A DNA stretch of 64,000 bases from Gracilariopsis chorda. Taxonomy: Eukaryota > Rhodophyta > Florideophyceae > Gracilariales > Gracilariaceae. The translations under genes were made by a program, and so were the position numbers. How positions within the stretch are numbered: position 1 is the stretch's first letter; each line of letters starts with the position of its first letter. This document shows positions 52,317-64,000 of this stretch, piece after piece. A model generated the notes under the pieces. It ran no database searches and was not told where the DNA came from. It was given only the letters and a program-made list of their open reading frames with translations. The stretch is taken from assembly GCA_003194525.1 (NCBI GenBank), contig NBIV01000311.1, positions 1 through 64,000 of the forward strand, in the 5' to 3' direction.

Positions 52317-54855
52317 TCAAAAAGGGAGTGCAGGAAGGCCGAACGTAAAATGGGGTGGGAGGCGGTCACCCTGCTCCAACTTAATGACCTCCACGGCGAC
52401 CACCACGAACGCCACTGCGAGCGGGCATTTGACTATAATCCAACCCACTCGGAACAGGAGGAAGGCTTTCATCCTGTCTGGACCCCGAATTGACCGTCTC
52501 CGGCTCCGAGACGACCATACGGGGAACATGGGGCGCGGGAGCCTGGGGCATCGGCTCATCCCAATTGCTTGCATTAGTTGCAACAGCACGTGCTATGGAG
52601 ACACTGCTTGGACCCGCATCAGCAGAAGCGCCACTGGCACGGCTCGGACCAGGCCCCAAAAGGGGAGTACCGGAAGGCGTTCAAGCCACTGGGGCTCCAG
52701 AAGCATTGCAGAGATTCGTAATGGCCTCCTGGGCAAAGCGCTTGGCTTCAGCCCGGACGGTGAGCTCATCAATTATGGGTGAGTCCCCAGCTGGCAGCCT
52801 CTCGTCCTGGGTGGTTGACGACGCGCGATGGCGACAGCAAAGGTATCCCGGGCGTCCATCGCTATCTCGGGATCAAAATCCTCCACCTCCATGAGGCAAT
52901 GACCATAGATCTCCAAACTCCAAACTTTATGACTACAAATACTCCTCATGAGATCCGGGACTCTGCGGTACGATGAAGTGTCTGTCCGCTATGGTGCACG
53001 CCATGAATCTAGGTACGGGCCGAAAAAGGGCATCACGAATTGAGTCAGGTGTGGGCTGCCCAAATATCTCACACACTATGCGAAGGGCGGCATAAGCCTT
53101 CCATCTAGGATTCTGTACCGAGTGGGTCAGTCTGAGACCCCCCCTTAACACGCTGGCGAACTGGCACGGGCGTGAGGGCAGGTGCAGAAGCCAGAACAGA
53201 ATGGAACCGGCTCTGAGGCCATGACGAAACCGCAGGGGGCATTAAAGGAGCTGCAGTCGATTGGACGCTCGGGGGAAGACTATGAACCACGGGAGGCATA
53301 GCATCGGCGAAGTTGTTGCTCCAGTACGCACCCGGAAAGTAATCCGGAACTTTAACCTCTTTCCATACCGGATGGCGCTGAGTCGGCAACAACCAATGAG
53401 TAACAGAACCGCTATTACCGTGAGCGATCATTGTAGGGAAGGAATCCGCGTCGAGTTTGTAGCACAGGGACCCAAGAATACGAGACCCATTGGTCTCCAA
53501 AGAGTAGTGGAGAAGCATTTCAGCGTCTCCCGGACAGAACTTTGACCCATAGAAGATGTTCTGAACCCCCATCTGGCGGATGATGTCTACCAATCCGACC
53601 GGTAAAGGAAATAAACGACCGTAGTCTGTACAATCAACAAATATTTATTGCCGAGCGTCCGCATGAGGGGCAAAATTGGTCACCCCATCCATTGCAGCCT
53701 GGATAAACGCCAAGAAGGTGAATAAGGCCCACTCCATGTAGACTATCTGGAAAACCCAGTCGGAAAAAGGTCCCTGGCTAAGGACCTCGCCCGTGTAATA
53801 TGCCAGAATGGGCAGAGTTACGACCGCAAGTTTGCAGGTCACCTCGTAGTTTATCCATCCTTGACCGATCGGTAGGCACAGTCCCACGCGGTCACTAGTG
53901 GTCAAGTCGAGTAACTCCATGTTGTGCCAACCCTAGTAGTACCCAAGGGACGATCGGATTCGGGCTTCAGTCGCAGCTTTATCACCCCATTTGGCACGCT
54001 TGAGCCAGTACAGTGGGTCGAAAGAAGGCTCGAACATAATGAGCTCAAGCATATTGTACCGACCAGCCAGGGGATAATACAGATCATCCTGCATACGACC
54101 CAGCAGGTGATGCAAGCGGGGGACTGATACTCAAACTCTTCCGTGCAACGTACGTACGGCATGTCGCAATGACCGAATGTCCGAACGGGTGTGTAACCGC
54201 GCGCGAAAGGGGAATTTGCCCAGTGTGCAGTCCATGAATTCTCATCAGTGTGCTTGGGCTTCCATACGTTCAGCTCTGAAGGGGTCTGCACGGAGGGAAT
54301 GCTTGAGAACTGCAAGGCATCGAGACAGTTGCCGGACAGCCTCTGGTACTGCAAGACAGACATTGGTGGCTCTCATTCCTGACGGAAAAGTGTAAGTACT
54401 CGCTGGTAGCAGTGATCAAGCTGCTGGGCCGGTAACACGAGGTTGTGACAAACCGCAGGGGGACCTATCAACGGTCCCCCGGGTGCGTACGGATCGAATG
54501 GTGGCGACATGGTTTCGGAACCCACCGAAAACGGGAGCAATATCGGAGAGAGGGGACCGAGCGGTAACGAGAATGGAGGTGAAAGCGAAGGCGTATCCCC
54601 AATGGTAGGGGTATAAATACTAGCCGGATGGAGAACGTGAACGCAGACTGACTGGTTGGACAAGAGGAAAGATTGGAACGCTAAAGTTTGCAAAGGCTGA
54701 AGCTGACGACTGTGCGTGGCCACGATGCAAGCAAAAGATGGCGCTGAGGATAATACAAGAAAAACGACCACAACGGGAATTAGCGAGATCTCGGCACATA
54801 GATCGCCATCGCGACTGGCGTAGTCCAATTTTATTGGACAACCAACAGCACTCAA
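52317..54855 (-). pseudogene. Unidentified minus-strand coding block, broken into at least four frames
   Basis: Minus-strand frames follow each other: 54855-54373 (160 codons, with a hydrophobic start 'LIPVVVVFLVLSSAPSFACIV' resembling a signal or membrane segment), 54363-53902 (153 codons), 53920-53645 (91 codons, hydrophobic 'LAVVTLPILAYYTGEVL' and 'WALFTFLAFIQAA'), 53593-53105 (162 codons) and 52659-52381 (Pro/Ser-rich). The frames nearly abut and the longest ones carry amino-acid compositions like real proteins, so one decayed gene is likely. I do not recognise the family. It lies between two related gypsy elements and is antisense to both. It may be a captured or antisense ORF of that element family, or an unrelated insertion; no domain decides this. 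Confidence 0.4.
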
Positions 54856-55500
54856 AACGCCACACCCACTTAAACCCCATCATCTAGAACGTGCGCAGCT
54901 TTGACCGAACGGGCGTTCTAACACGCACCTTTTCCTGCATTTCCGCACCGCTTCCCTCCACGTTTATAATGATGGATCCCAAGAGAGAAAGCATTTTCAC
55001 GGATATTCCAACTGGGTACTACCCAGAAGGAGCTCTAACTTCGGAGTATATCTGGCCAAACGGACACTAGCAAAGGTTCAAAAACAACGCATCTAACTGT
55101 TAGTAGAGCGCGACCAGTCATGCTGAAGTGCATCACGCAGATGTAGTGCAACTAAGGCAGGAGGTACGTGGTAGAGTGACCGTACGGAGAAAAAAAATAG
55201 GCAATGAGAGATGCATGCCGAGGATGGATGACGTAGGACGGGATCAGAACACAGGCAGACAGATGGCTACAATAGACCGAGTGGGCGGAGCGACTGAGAA
55301 TTTCGAGAATTCGTACACGTGGCCAGACGATGTTCGCTGCAGGTAACCGGGAAACAATTACCGATACTCCCGCACGGACGTGTTGTTATTTAATTAATTT
55401 TTGGAGGTAGGGGATATCGCCTGGGAGGGTTACTGGCCCATATCTTCACGGGATACACAGCAGCCAGCACCCCCAAATGCCGAAAGGTATAAGTAGTATA
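54856..55500. other. 0.65 kb between decayed elements
   Basis: No gene is recognised. It includes the promoter side of the minus-strand block and the start of the second gypsy element; no LTR pair could be aligned. Confidence 0.35.
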
Positions 55501-55504
55501 GTAA

Positions 55505-58500
55505 GTGCACCAACCTCCCTCGTTAAGTAACGGCAGACGTCCTTCCACTAAACGGACTTTGTTGTTTGCAATAAACTCGCGGCACCATTGCTTCTTGGTC
55601 ATGACTTCTGTGATAGCTTTTTCTAAGAAATTCGCCGCCGTGCAAAAATTGTGGAAATGGAAATCTACGGTAACAAATGTCTGCAAAGCGCTCAAGCCTG
55701 TTATGCAGAAGCATGTATTGATACCGGCCGCCCGAGAAATGCAGAACATGGATTTCATTTCTACGAAGTTTCCTATGGCTCATTCAGTTGTAGTACCACC
55801 GCAATCCCAAGTCTGGATCACAGTTTTTTCCAAGCAGAGTGGATCGCATGTGGTTCAACCGATTCCTTCGTTTTACGACTACCTCAACTCGCACTTCCCA
55901 ACAGAGTGGTTTTTATCAAACCTGATCTTTCTTTGAAAGTTCTGGTTCCCAACTTCAGCAAAACAGCTGAATGGTCAGTCAAAACCCAAGTCCTGGGTTC
56001 GGTTCTTCTACACCCATGAGTTCCCCAGCCAACGAAAATTCCTATGGCTGCCCTCTTTGGAATTGAAACATCTAAGAACGGGGACGCCAAATTCGTTCAC
56101 GCTGACCGTAACTCGGATCTCGACTTCGAAATTGAACGAATTGCTGAAACCAGTGCGCGATCATCTGATTCAGAACAGACTAGTCCTATAAAGGAACTCG
56201 AGAAGCTCGATGTAGAGCATGTCCCTGAATCTCATCGTAAGAGAATACGGGATATACTTCGTGAGCTTCCCCCCATGTGGGATGGTTCCCTAGGAACATT
56301 AGTAATAACGGAACACCGTACTAATTTGGTACCGAACACTGGGCCACTTGCACAGCATCACTATCGTTCGGGAGCGAGAGCACGTGAAGAGGAAAATTCT
56401 CAAGCTGAAAAGATCTTACGCGCTGGCGTCATCCAACCTTTTTAGTCGGCCTGTGCTTTGCGAGTCGTTCTTGCTCCGAAATCGGATGGATCGGGGAGAT
56501 TTTGTATCGATTATCGACGTCCTTACAAATATACCGTTAAAGAAGTATAACGAATCTCTCGGATGCACTAGAAAATAGACTCACTTGAGAGTGGTATTGT
56601 GTTTACCACTCTTGACACAATTGGGGTGATTAACAAGTTCCTATCTAAAAGGAGGACGGCGATAAAACTGCGTTTGTGTGTCACCAAACACTATATCGTA
56701 TTAAACAAATAGCCTTCAGGTCAAACAATAAGCGTGCTACGTTTTAACGTGCCACAGATATTTCACTGGCCAGGTGGAAATGGACAACCTGCTCGGTGTA
56801 TCTCGCCGATATAATCGTGCTGCCCAACAACTTGGATGATCACATAACCCATGTGATGAATGTCATGCGCGTGCTGCGAGATGCAGGGAGCACGCTTAAA
56901 CTTAAGACATGCGAGTTATGTACCGATTCATTGAAGTATCTTGGCCAAACAATGCGCCCCGGACTGCTCTCGATAGACGAGGTAATAGTTAAGTCGCTGA
57001 ATAATGCGAAACATCTGACTACGCAAACAGAACTCCAATCATTTTTCGAACTTTGTAACGTATATCGTCATTTTGATCCCCGTTTTGCAGAGCTCGCTAT
57101 ACCTCTCAATGGTCTCCTAGAAAAGTGATAACCAGTTCAATTAGAACCTTTTGAGAACACTAAAGCGTTTGCTTTCACGGCTCTCATCAACGCCATGGGG
57201 TTTCTGCCAATACGGGCCCTGCCAAATCATTCTTTACCCTATGCACCAGATACTGATGCCAGTGATAACAAGGTTGGCTGCGTGCTTTTTGAACTACCCG
57301 AAGACGGTGAACGGTCCCCAATTGGATCCGGTCTCGGACATTGAACGCGCACGAACGTAACTACTCGGTTTCGGAAAAGGAGTGCCTCGTCGTTGTTTAG
57401 GGGCTTGCCAGTCTTCGACGATAGCTTATGGGAAACCATTATAAGGTACATATGGATCATTTCTGTCTCCGTTGGCGTTTGGAGATTGTCGAACCCTCTG
57501 AACGCCTCATGCGTTGGTGGTGCTTCTCACTCTCGGAATTCAATTTCGAAGTACTCTACGAAAAGAAACCCTTAATGCGCAAGCGGACGCGTTACCCAGC
57601 GTGGGAATCACAGCAGAAGCACAAAAGGTCGATGATCTCGAGATACCATGTTTTGTGGTTGGGAGCGATGAAAACAGTACAAAGGGTTGGTTAGACGACA
57701 TTTGTGACAATATTTTAGCTTCTGAAACTTTGGAGCCCCACACGAAGGCGCCTTCACGCGTATACCTCCCAAATTGTGGATTCGCGAACAACAATGCGAC
57801 CCATCATGTACGCATATTTGAGCTTGGCTCAATGGAGGATATGAATTAACTTTTTCGACGAACGCTCAGGGAAATCTTGTCAGGTTGGCTGATTCTTCCC
57901 CACAGATTTTGAGATCCTACTCTTTACGGAGACGGGCTCTCCAGCTTTCTCAATTTGTAAAACTTGGAGCATACAAGTGGGTAGGAAGTTGTATCTGACT
58001 CTCCGCAGAGATATTTATTGGACTGCCATGGCGTTTGCGTGTTATGCAGTTCGCCTCTCTTGTACGGAATGCGCTAAGAACAACGTGAAGCTACGGAAAT
58101 ACTCTGAGAAGTTAACTTTGTTCCCAGCTCGGGCTCCGTTAGAATTCGTGACAATCAAGATACTTGGCGAGTTAATTCGGACGCCCCGAGGTAACCGCTG
58201 TATTCTGGTAATAACCGATCGGTTCTCCAAACTCGTACGGACGGTGCCGCTTAAACGGGTTACAGCTGCAGCGGTAGCACAAGCCTTTGAAACCCTCTGT
58301 TTATTCGTTAATTTTCCACCGGTCGATTTATTATCAGGCGATGGTCCCCAGTTTAAGTCACACTTCTGTCAGAACGTTTATGGTAATCTAGATGTTTGAA
58401 ATATGTCCATCAAAACATATCACCAGCAGGGTAATGGACAAGTGAGATGATTTAACCGTAAAATGCTGAATGCATTATGACCGTATGTTGCGGATCATAT

Positions 58501-59620
58501 CAAAGATTGGGACCTGTATACCAATTCAATTACATTTGCATACAATACCCAGGTACATCGGGTTACGTCTCCTACACCTTATGAGTTCGTGCTGTCGCGA
58601 ATTCCAACCTCAGTGGCAAGCAAAGCTCAACCAACTTTTTCGGCGTACCTTTCACCGCGATTACAAAAGAACAACTGGAGGGAATGGTTAAAGAAGATGG
58701 TACCGGTTGCTGGGAAAGCTATGGACAAAGCTCAAGTTCCGTGAAATGGTAATGTCGACGACTAGTTTTGTCAACCGCTACCGCAGGTACACAAAAATGA
58801 CTTTGCTTGCCTTCATAAGGAGTATTATAATTCTGAAAAGGAAAAGCGTCATAAGCTATCTCCAATCGTGGACGGACCGTAACACGTGATTTCTACGGCT
58901 AACGACACAGTCGTCTTAAACATTAATGACCAACACGACCGGGTCTCACGCGACTGCGTTACCATCTATCCACACGCTCATCTAACGCCTGATACCGGGC
59001 ATACCTCCGAGGGTAGTCTGGAATCAGTCGACCCTCTCGCCGTTTATTCTCTATCGCGCCTAGCGATTCTAACCCATTCGGATCGTGGTTTACAGGATTA
59101 AACCAAGACAACGGATCTCCGTCCTTAGGAAAAGTCCCCGGATATCCCTGCTTACTCTGCTCGAGTCAAGCTAGAAAACACCCCACTCACCTTCTTGATG
59201 GCTCTGCCTAAAGAGAAGAATGGAGGTGCAATCACTGTCGGTATACTGGCATCGCCATGTAAAACTATTCCTGAGAATCAAACAGTTAAACACATGGTGC
59301 AAGAAGTGGACGAGGAGCCCCAAAAAGAATATGGGAACCTCACTAGTGAAGGCCTTCAAAGGGAAGACACATAAGTGACAGTGCCTGCCCTTGTGGCTCG
59401 CTTGCTTAAGTCATGGCCTTGCAGTAATGGGAAATCGTGATGAGAGACGTGAAATCAGACACTAGTTCCCGAGATTCGTTCTGGAACGCATCGTGAGTCA
59501 CAAGGGGTGGTTTATTACCACATCTGTTGGGATGTGTACCATCCAGAAGAGGACATGATGGAACCCTCGAACACCTGTCTAAGTCTAAATTCCTGCAATA
59601 CCAACGAAAGACTCAGAAGT
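55505..59620 (+). pseudogene. Decayed chromodomain Ty3/gypsy element B
   Basis: It belongs to the same family as element A. The protease-RT linker reads 'VVVPPQSQVWITVFSKQSGSHVVQP' (about 55790-55870) and 'LRELPPMWDGSLGTL' (about 56250), the counterpart of 'MWDGHLW' in A. RT and post-RT: 'MYLADIIVLPNNLDDHITHV' (56796 on; the YxDD box is altered to YLAD), 'LKYLGQTM', 'TQTELQSFFELCNVYRHFDPRFAELAIPL'. RNase H pieces lie at about 57180-57600 ('NFEVLYEKK'). Integrase: 'CTECAKNN', 'PLEFVTIKILGELIRTPRGNRCILVITDRFSKL' (58140-58230; the first catalytic Asp looks changed) and 'VDLLSGDGPQFKSHF' (second Asp). A chromodomain-like end at about 59475-59615 reads 'FVLERIVSHKG' then, one frame over, 'VYYHICWDVYHPEEDMMEP'. 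Multiple frameshifts are present. Confidence 0.78.
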
Positions 59621-62235
59621 TCATGCCATCAACGGTCGATAAAGCCCAGGTAGGGTACAACTGTACCCGGTTCCTGAAGATTATTGCAAGACCGCGAAGC
59701 GGAGAAGTTCTAAGAAGAGAAGAAGAAGAAGATCCTCACGAATGGAACAAGAAGTTGATGAAATGTAGTAAATAGAAGACTACCGAGATAATGGTTATAC
59801 CGGATTAACGGTTTAGAGAAGAAAAGTCATGATGATGAGGAACACTATGAAGTAAATAATGCAGAAGAAACATAAAGAAAGAACTACGAAGAACCACAAG
59901 TTTTGTGTATTTCAAAAGCTACTGCAAGTTTGATCACTGATACGTGAAGCCCAGATTTCTGAGTACAAGTTCTCTGGACGAAGAAACCGCACTAGAGTGA
60001 CTGGTTGACTGGAGGTATTTCGTCATGGCAAGAGACCGCAGCATTCAAACATCCACTTTGTCTGGAGCTGCCCAGATTTCAAAGGTGTGGAGGTTCTTGC
60101 GTAAAATGACCACTTGAGGGTCGGTTACAACTGGAGGAGCTACGGGCGCTAGCGGTTACGGATCACTCATCTGATTTACGAAGCCTCATCCCTCGGGAAC
60201 AACGGATTGGTGTCAAGACTCAGCGTTGCTCGGATCAACGGAACCCATGGTAGAGGTCGCCGCCAACTTTGTTTGGCCTCATCATCCATCATCGGATCAT
60301 CGAATTTGACCGACGGCTCGTAATCTTCATGGAATACGAATAGTGTCGGATGAACCGCTGTTGTGGCCGGGGGAAGACTGCACTTCTCAAAGATGTAAGC
60401 ACAGAACACCGTTGCAATCACGTACGGGTCGTAATAGACGAAGTCCCTAGCAGTCGGATGTCGGCGATCCGGAGATTTGTCACGTGCATTTCTCGGAACC
60501 TGAGCACATTGATCTCACGGAACGGTATCCCAGTTGACCTGGTCGATCACATCCACGAATTATAAGACTTCGTCCACGTTGTCTTGGCATCCCAATGGGA
60601 TTAACAGGTTGAGTTCTTTGATGATGTTTCTAACCATCTACGGTATGAACCAAAGACGGTAGTCGTCATATGCTCCCCAGAGAAGGAAAAGCACTGCGCA
60701 GGTAACCCACTTTGCGGCAGTCAATAGCTAATAGCCGGATTCTGTATCATCGATGATGTGGGAATTCATATAAGTTAAACATGGAGGCAGGTCGGGGAAA
60801 CACCCCATGGGTACCCAAACCTAACTACACCATGGTGGTAGCGCTGCAAAGTGACCCCGGGCACGTTTATGGGCATTACCTTTCGATTTCTATATGGGTG
60901 TATGGAATCAGATACCCGTGTCAGTAACGCGCCTTGCAATCAAAATGAATATTTTCGGAGAACGCTGCTTGCGTTTTGGAACGTCGGATGAACCGAAACT
61001 CGGCAGGGATGGTTTGCCTCGCCCAACAGAGCATATCGGACTCGGTGGTTACCTGCGTTCTGGTTTTGAAGTGTGTCGCGTCGAACTGGGCCATGTTATC
61101 TTTGCCATAAAGACCATACCTCGATACCTCGAAATCGTTTTCACTGGGAATCAGATGTTGGCTTGGAGTATGCCTGAGTCCTTTACATGCGAGTTGCGTC
61201 ATTTCTTCTAGGGCCCTATCTCTACACTTCGGAGTTCTATCCTTCAGAAGTTAGGATTTAACGCAATGCGTCTCTGCCAATCGCATGAAGTGAACACTTC
61301 CAGTGGAATTCCACCAGAAAGAACGCCGTCGTTTGTGTATGACTAGACTATTGGCATGTTGAAAACCCCAGACAGGTAAAACCAGAGAGGTCGGGCATAA
61401 ATCGAAGGATTTTGTAATGAGTCCCGTGCTTACAGGGTTACCCTGTGGACCCATCCGAGCTGGTTTAGGACAACTGAAGTACCCTAAGAGGAGTGCCACG
61501 CACGGAAATGTACCGGAAAAGGTATCCGAGGGTTAACCTGAGGCAGTGGAGAGGTAGGAAACTGGCTCAGTCCGGAAGATGAAGGTGCGCTACTCCCAGA
61601 CTTGGAAGCACCATCTCCGGGGTTGTGTTTGTGGGGATTATTGGATTCATTGGTGAAAATGAAGTATCAGAATCGATGTTTCCAGTATTAGTTCGTTGCG
61701 TTATAGGTGGAACCAGAGGATGGTTGGTATTACTCATAAAGAGTTGGATTCTTTGTACCCTTTCTCTTGGTGTAAGGTGGGGGATTTGTAGAGCAATTCT
61801 TATGCACGTACCTTCTAGGCGTGGTAGGTCATGAATGATTCAGTATCATCGTGGCACCAGTACAGTTCAGTTATGAGCTGACCTTTAGAAAGTTTGGGTG
61901 AAATTCGACATGAGCTTTATTTGGTATCCTTCAAACCTTCATGGGCGATTTCTATGATATGTGGTATAGATGGACGCGTGGTGATCGTATAGACAATAAT
62001 CATGGCTGACATGATTCAAAAGTGTCTTGTTGTGCCGTAGCCTGCCATGCTGTTCATTGAAACAAAAGTGTAAACCACACGTGTGGCACAATACCTTAGT
62101 AGCATTCGTAGTTGTATTATGACCCCATAGTATTTAAAGGAGGACGGCTCTGCCGTTCTACCCTGAAGAAAAGTTAAGCTGTGACTCGGCTCTGAGGTTA
62201 CCGCCTGCGCGAAGTGGCTAACGCCATTCTGGAGT
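59621..62235. other. 2.6 kb with no confident gene
   Basis: The plus strand is rich in AAG/GAA near 59690-59880 and shows no domain. Minus-strand ORF 60421-60176 (81 codons, 'HEDYEPSVKFDDPMMDDEAK') and the minus-strand reading of 60560-60720 resemble real protein; a short part of the latter ('DYRLWFIP...NIIKELN') loosely resembles the minus-strand block after element A ('DYGRLFPLP...DIIRQMG'). Plus ORF 60894-61211 (105 codons) and minus ORF 60921-61202 overlap, so neither is trusted. Confidence 0.35.
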
Positions 62236-63776
62236 TTGACCACGTCCAGTCTCGTAATAATCACCCACACAGTATCAAAAAGGACATCTGCAGATAATCT
62301 TGCACCATTACCAGAACAGAACCTAGGAACTTATGCTACAGGAAGTGGAATACTGAAGCCTGCGTGTGGGCGCAAGCCAATGGAAACGCCTTTTTGCGGC
62401 ATTGGCAATGATTATGAAACGTTGGTCTTAAAAGTGCGAAAGGTCGGACTTGCCTGGTTGACTAAGGAACAAGCGAAGGGTATTAATGGAGGTTTTGCGG
62501 TACCGAAGAGTTATGAGGGAGGCGGCTTCTCTCGTGTAACGCGTCTAAAGTCTTTATAGTGGCTGGTGAGATTGATCAACCGAATCCTGGACACCTTGCA
62601 AGTTTGTGGATGCCCCTTGGGCGGAAGCTATATGTTGGAAAATCGGATATGTACAATCAGTTTCATGGGATGAAGATACCAGAATGGATAAGCCTGTATT
62701 TCGGTTTACCTCCGATAAAAAAGCGTGACACGCAGATATACCCTGTTATGTATTCCATGCCCATGCGGTGGTCCCATTCTGTGTTCGTGGCACACGCAAG
62801 TAATCGGAAGCTGCTCGACTCTGCCGACCTATCGTTGAGGGGCTGGATAACGGGAATTATCGATGTTTTGGAATTGAGCTATGGAGTCTTTGTCGATTGT
62901 TACTTCTTCCTTTGCACGAATATGGAAAAAGCGACTATGGCATTGAAAGCAGTTATACGGGGATCCGAGCGATGCGGGCTACTTTCCCAACCACGGAAAG
63001 TTTTGTGGCCAGGAACAGTATCCTGCACTGAAGTTCTGGGAATCGAAGTTAACGAAAATCGGTTGTTCTTGCCGGAAGTGATAAAGATGCAATGCCTTAT
63101 ATCGCGGACGGTAGGCTTCGTAAAGCGAAGACACTGGAAAGTGCGGGAGGTGCAGTGTCTCTTGGGAAAGTGGGCGTGGTTTTTTCTCTTGCGTCGACAC
63201 CTCTTCTCGTTGCTGCAAAGAGTGTACCACTTGAGCCAGTCTGGCTCCTGTAAACTCCAACCCACCAAAATTGCCAGACAGTAACTCATACTTCTAGTCG
63301 AGCTATCTGGGTTGATAAGCATTTGCATCAACACACCCTTTTGTATCTATGCCCTGTGCATGGATGCGAATCTTTGGGGTGAGGGGGTTGTATATAGTCC
63401 ATCTGAAGATGCGCTACTCCTGCTTTCTCAATCAGCGGAACGTCAATGGCGATGGGTATCCCATCAACAATGGAAGCTCGCCATCAGGCAAACTTGGCGC
63501 AAAAGAATGCCGATTCATCTTTTCGAAGGCGAGGCTCTGATTCTTGGACTACGATGGCTGCTCCGACAACAGAAAATTCATGGGACGCGGGTGATTGTTT
63601 TTCTCGATAATCAGGCTCTAATTGGTGCTCTCCGTAAAGGACTTAGCAGCGTAGTGAGTTTCAATCGAGTGTGTCCGCGAACAGCAGCTTTATTCCTCAC
63701 GGACAACTTAGATATGGATTGTCTCTATGTTCCTAGCGATGCCAACCCAGCTGGAAGGCCCTCAAGAGTTGTATGA
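62236..63776 (+). pseudogene. RT and RNase H of a DIRS-like (tyrosine-recombinase) retroelement, broken
   Basis: The N-terminal RT part is in the frame ending 62559 ('AKGINGGFAVPKSYEGGGFSRVTRL'). The core continues one frame over from 62559: 'YVGKSDMYNQFHGMKIPEWISLYFGLPP', then 'YPVMYSMPMRWSHSVFVAHAS' and 'YGVFVDCYFFLCTNMEKA', where the usual Y-V-D-D is F-V-D-C. 'GIEVNENRLFLPE' leads to the thumb region. A TAA at 63282-63284 interrupts, then the same frame resumes with RNase H: 'CMDANLWGEGVV', 'FEGEALILGLRWLL', 'VFLDNQALIGALRKG' and 'LYVPSDANPAGRPSR'. This RT/RH style with 'PMGWSHSV' and 'VPSxxNPADxxSR' is the one seen in DIRS-type elements rather than in copia or gypsy. Two breaks and the missing second Asp make it inactive. 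Confidence 0.65.
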
Positions 63777-64000
63777 ACTTGCCCAAAAACGATTAGAGCC
63801 GTCCAAGCTGTGCAATTATAATAGCCACCTCCAAAAATTCTTGGCGTGGTTGGAAACTTTGAGCGAGTCGGAATGCCGGTTCACCACCACTGGAGACTTC
63901 GATGAGTTATTCACACGTTACTGTGTCCACCGCTACAACGGAGATTATGATCTGGAGTATTCGGGGGGCAGCACAAGCGGAGGCTGCGTTGGAATTTTAT
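63739..64000 (+). CDS. Start of a probable tyrosine recombinase (DIRS-like), cut by the window end
   Basis: An ATG at 63739 opens a frame of 87 codons without a stop to the window edge, overlapping the RNase H frame by 38 nt in another phase. The protein 'ELYELAQKRLEPSKLCNYN' followed by 'HLQKFLAWLE' looks like the N-terminal helical core-binding (SAM-like) domain that starts phage-integrase-type recombinases. DIRS elements typically have overlapping RT-RNaseH and recombinase ORFs, which fits this arrangement. The catalytic R-H-R-Y residues would lie beyond the window, so the family call is inferred from context and the N-terminal pattern only. Confidence 0.55.
   Translation, partial: MPTQLEGPQELYELAQKRLEPSKLCNYNSHLQKFLAWLETLSESECRFTTTGDFDELFTRYCVHRYNGDYDLEYSGGSTSGGCVGIL

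Noticed and set aside
53933-54115. 'SFDPLYWLKRAK' reminiscent of a tyrosinase copper-B segment
   Set aside because: The two His that define the copper site are absent and no copper-A motif is seen nearby; similarity is too short.

Overview
The window is nuclear DNA of a eukaryote, most likely a florideophyte red alga of the Chondrus or Gracilaria type. This is an inference from the mix seen: a GH16 enzyme of the agarase/carrageenase type, apparently intronless genes with CA-rich leaders, a lineage-specific C2H2 zinc-finger family, a glycine-rich secreted protein, and about 70% LTR and YR retroelement sequence. I see no rRNA, tRNA, CRISPR or bacterial-style operon.

Layout. 1-4.1 kb: relic repeat and non-coding DNA. 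4.1-5.0 kb: GH16 gene with a frameshift near its N-terminus. 5.0-9.6 kb: mostly featureless, with two diverged copies of a ~330 bp repeat. 9.7-10.6 kb: a six-finger zinc-finger gene (minus). 12.1-12.9 kb: a secreted Gly/Asn-rich protein (minus) with a clear TATA box. 14,445-29,893: one nested block. Here a minus-strand Ty1/copia-type element with ~180 bp LTRs and a GCCAC target-site duplication (TSD) has been interrupted twice. One insert is a ~0.8 kb repeat in its integrase. The other is a tandem array of a second copia family, LTR-internal-LTR-internal-LTR, flanked by a TCTTC TSD. 31.3-37.7 kb: a near-identical 2.65 kb inverted duplication carrying a second zinc-finger gene, intact in the left arm and frameshifted in the right. 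37.7-39.8 kb: truncated copia remnant. 40,525-47,258: a young, nearly intact Ty3/gypsy element (1,059 bp LTRs, TSD TCGTG) with an in-frame UAG between gag-protease and RT-RNaseH-integrase. 48.2-59.6 kb: two decayed chromodomain Ty3/gypsy elements of one family, separated by a block of unidentified minus-strand ORFs. 62.2-64.0 kb: a decayed RT-RNaseH module followed by an overlapping ORF that looks like the start of a tyrosine recombinase, i.e. a DIRS-like element running off the window.

Host genes proper are few: the GH16 enzyme, the two zinc-finger loci plus a duplicate, and the glycine-rich secreted protein. They sit as small islands between nested retroelements. The zinc-finger proteins share an N-terminal motif and finger order, so they form one local family. 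The strongest leads are the copia family primed by an internal initiator-tRNA segment, the tandem element sharing a middle LTR, the UAG-punctuated gypsy element whose gag starts inside the LTR, and the inverted duplication whose inner breakpoint lies beside a perfect hairpin.
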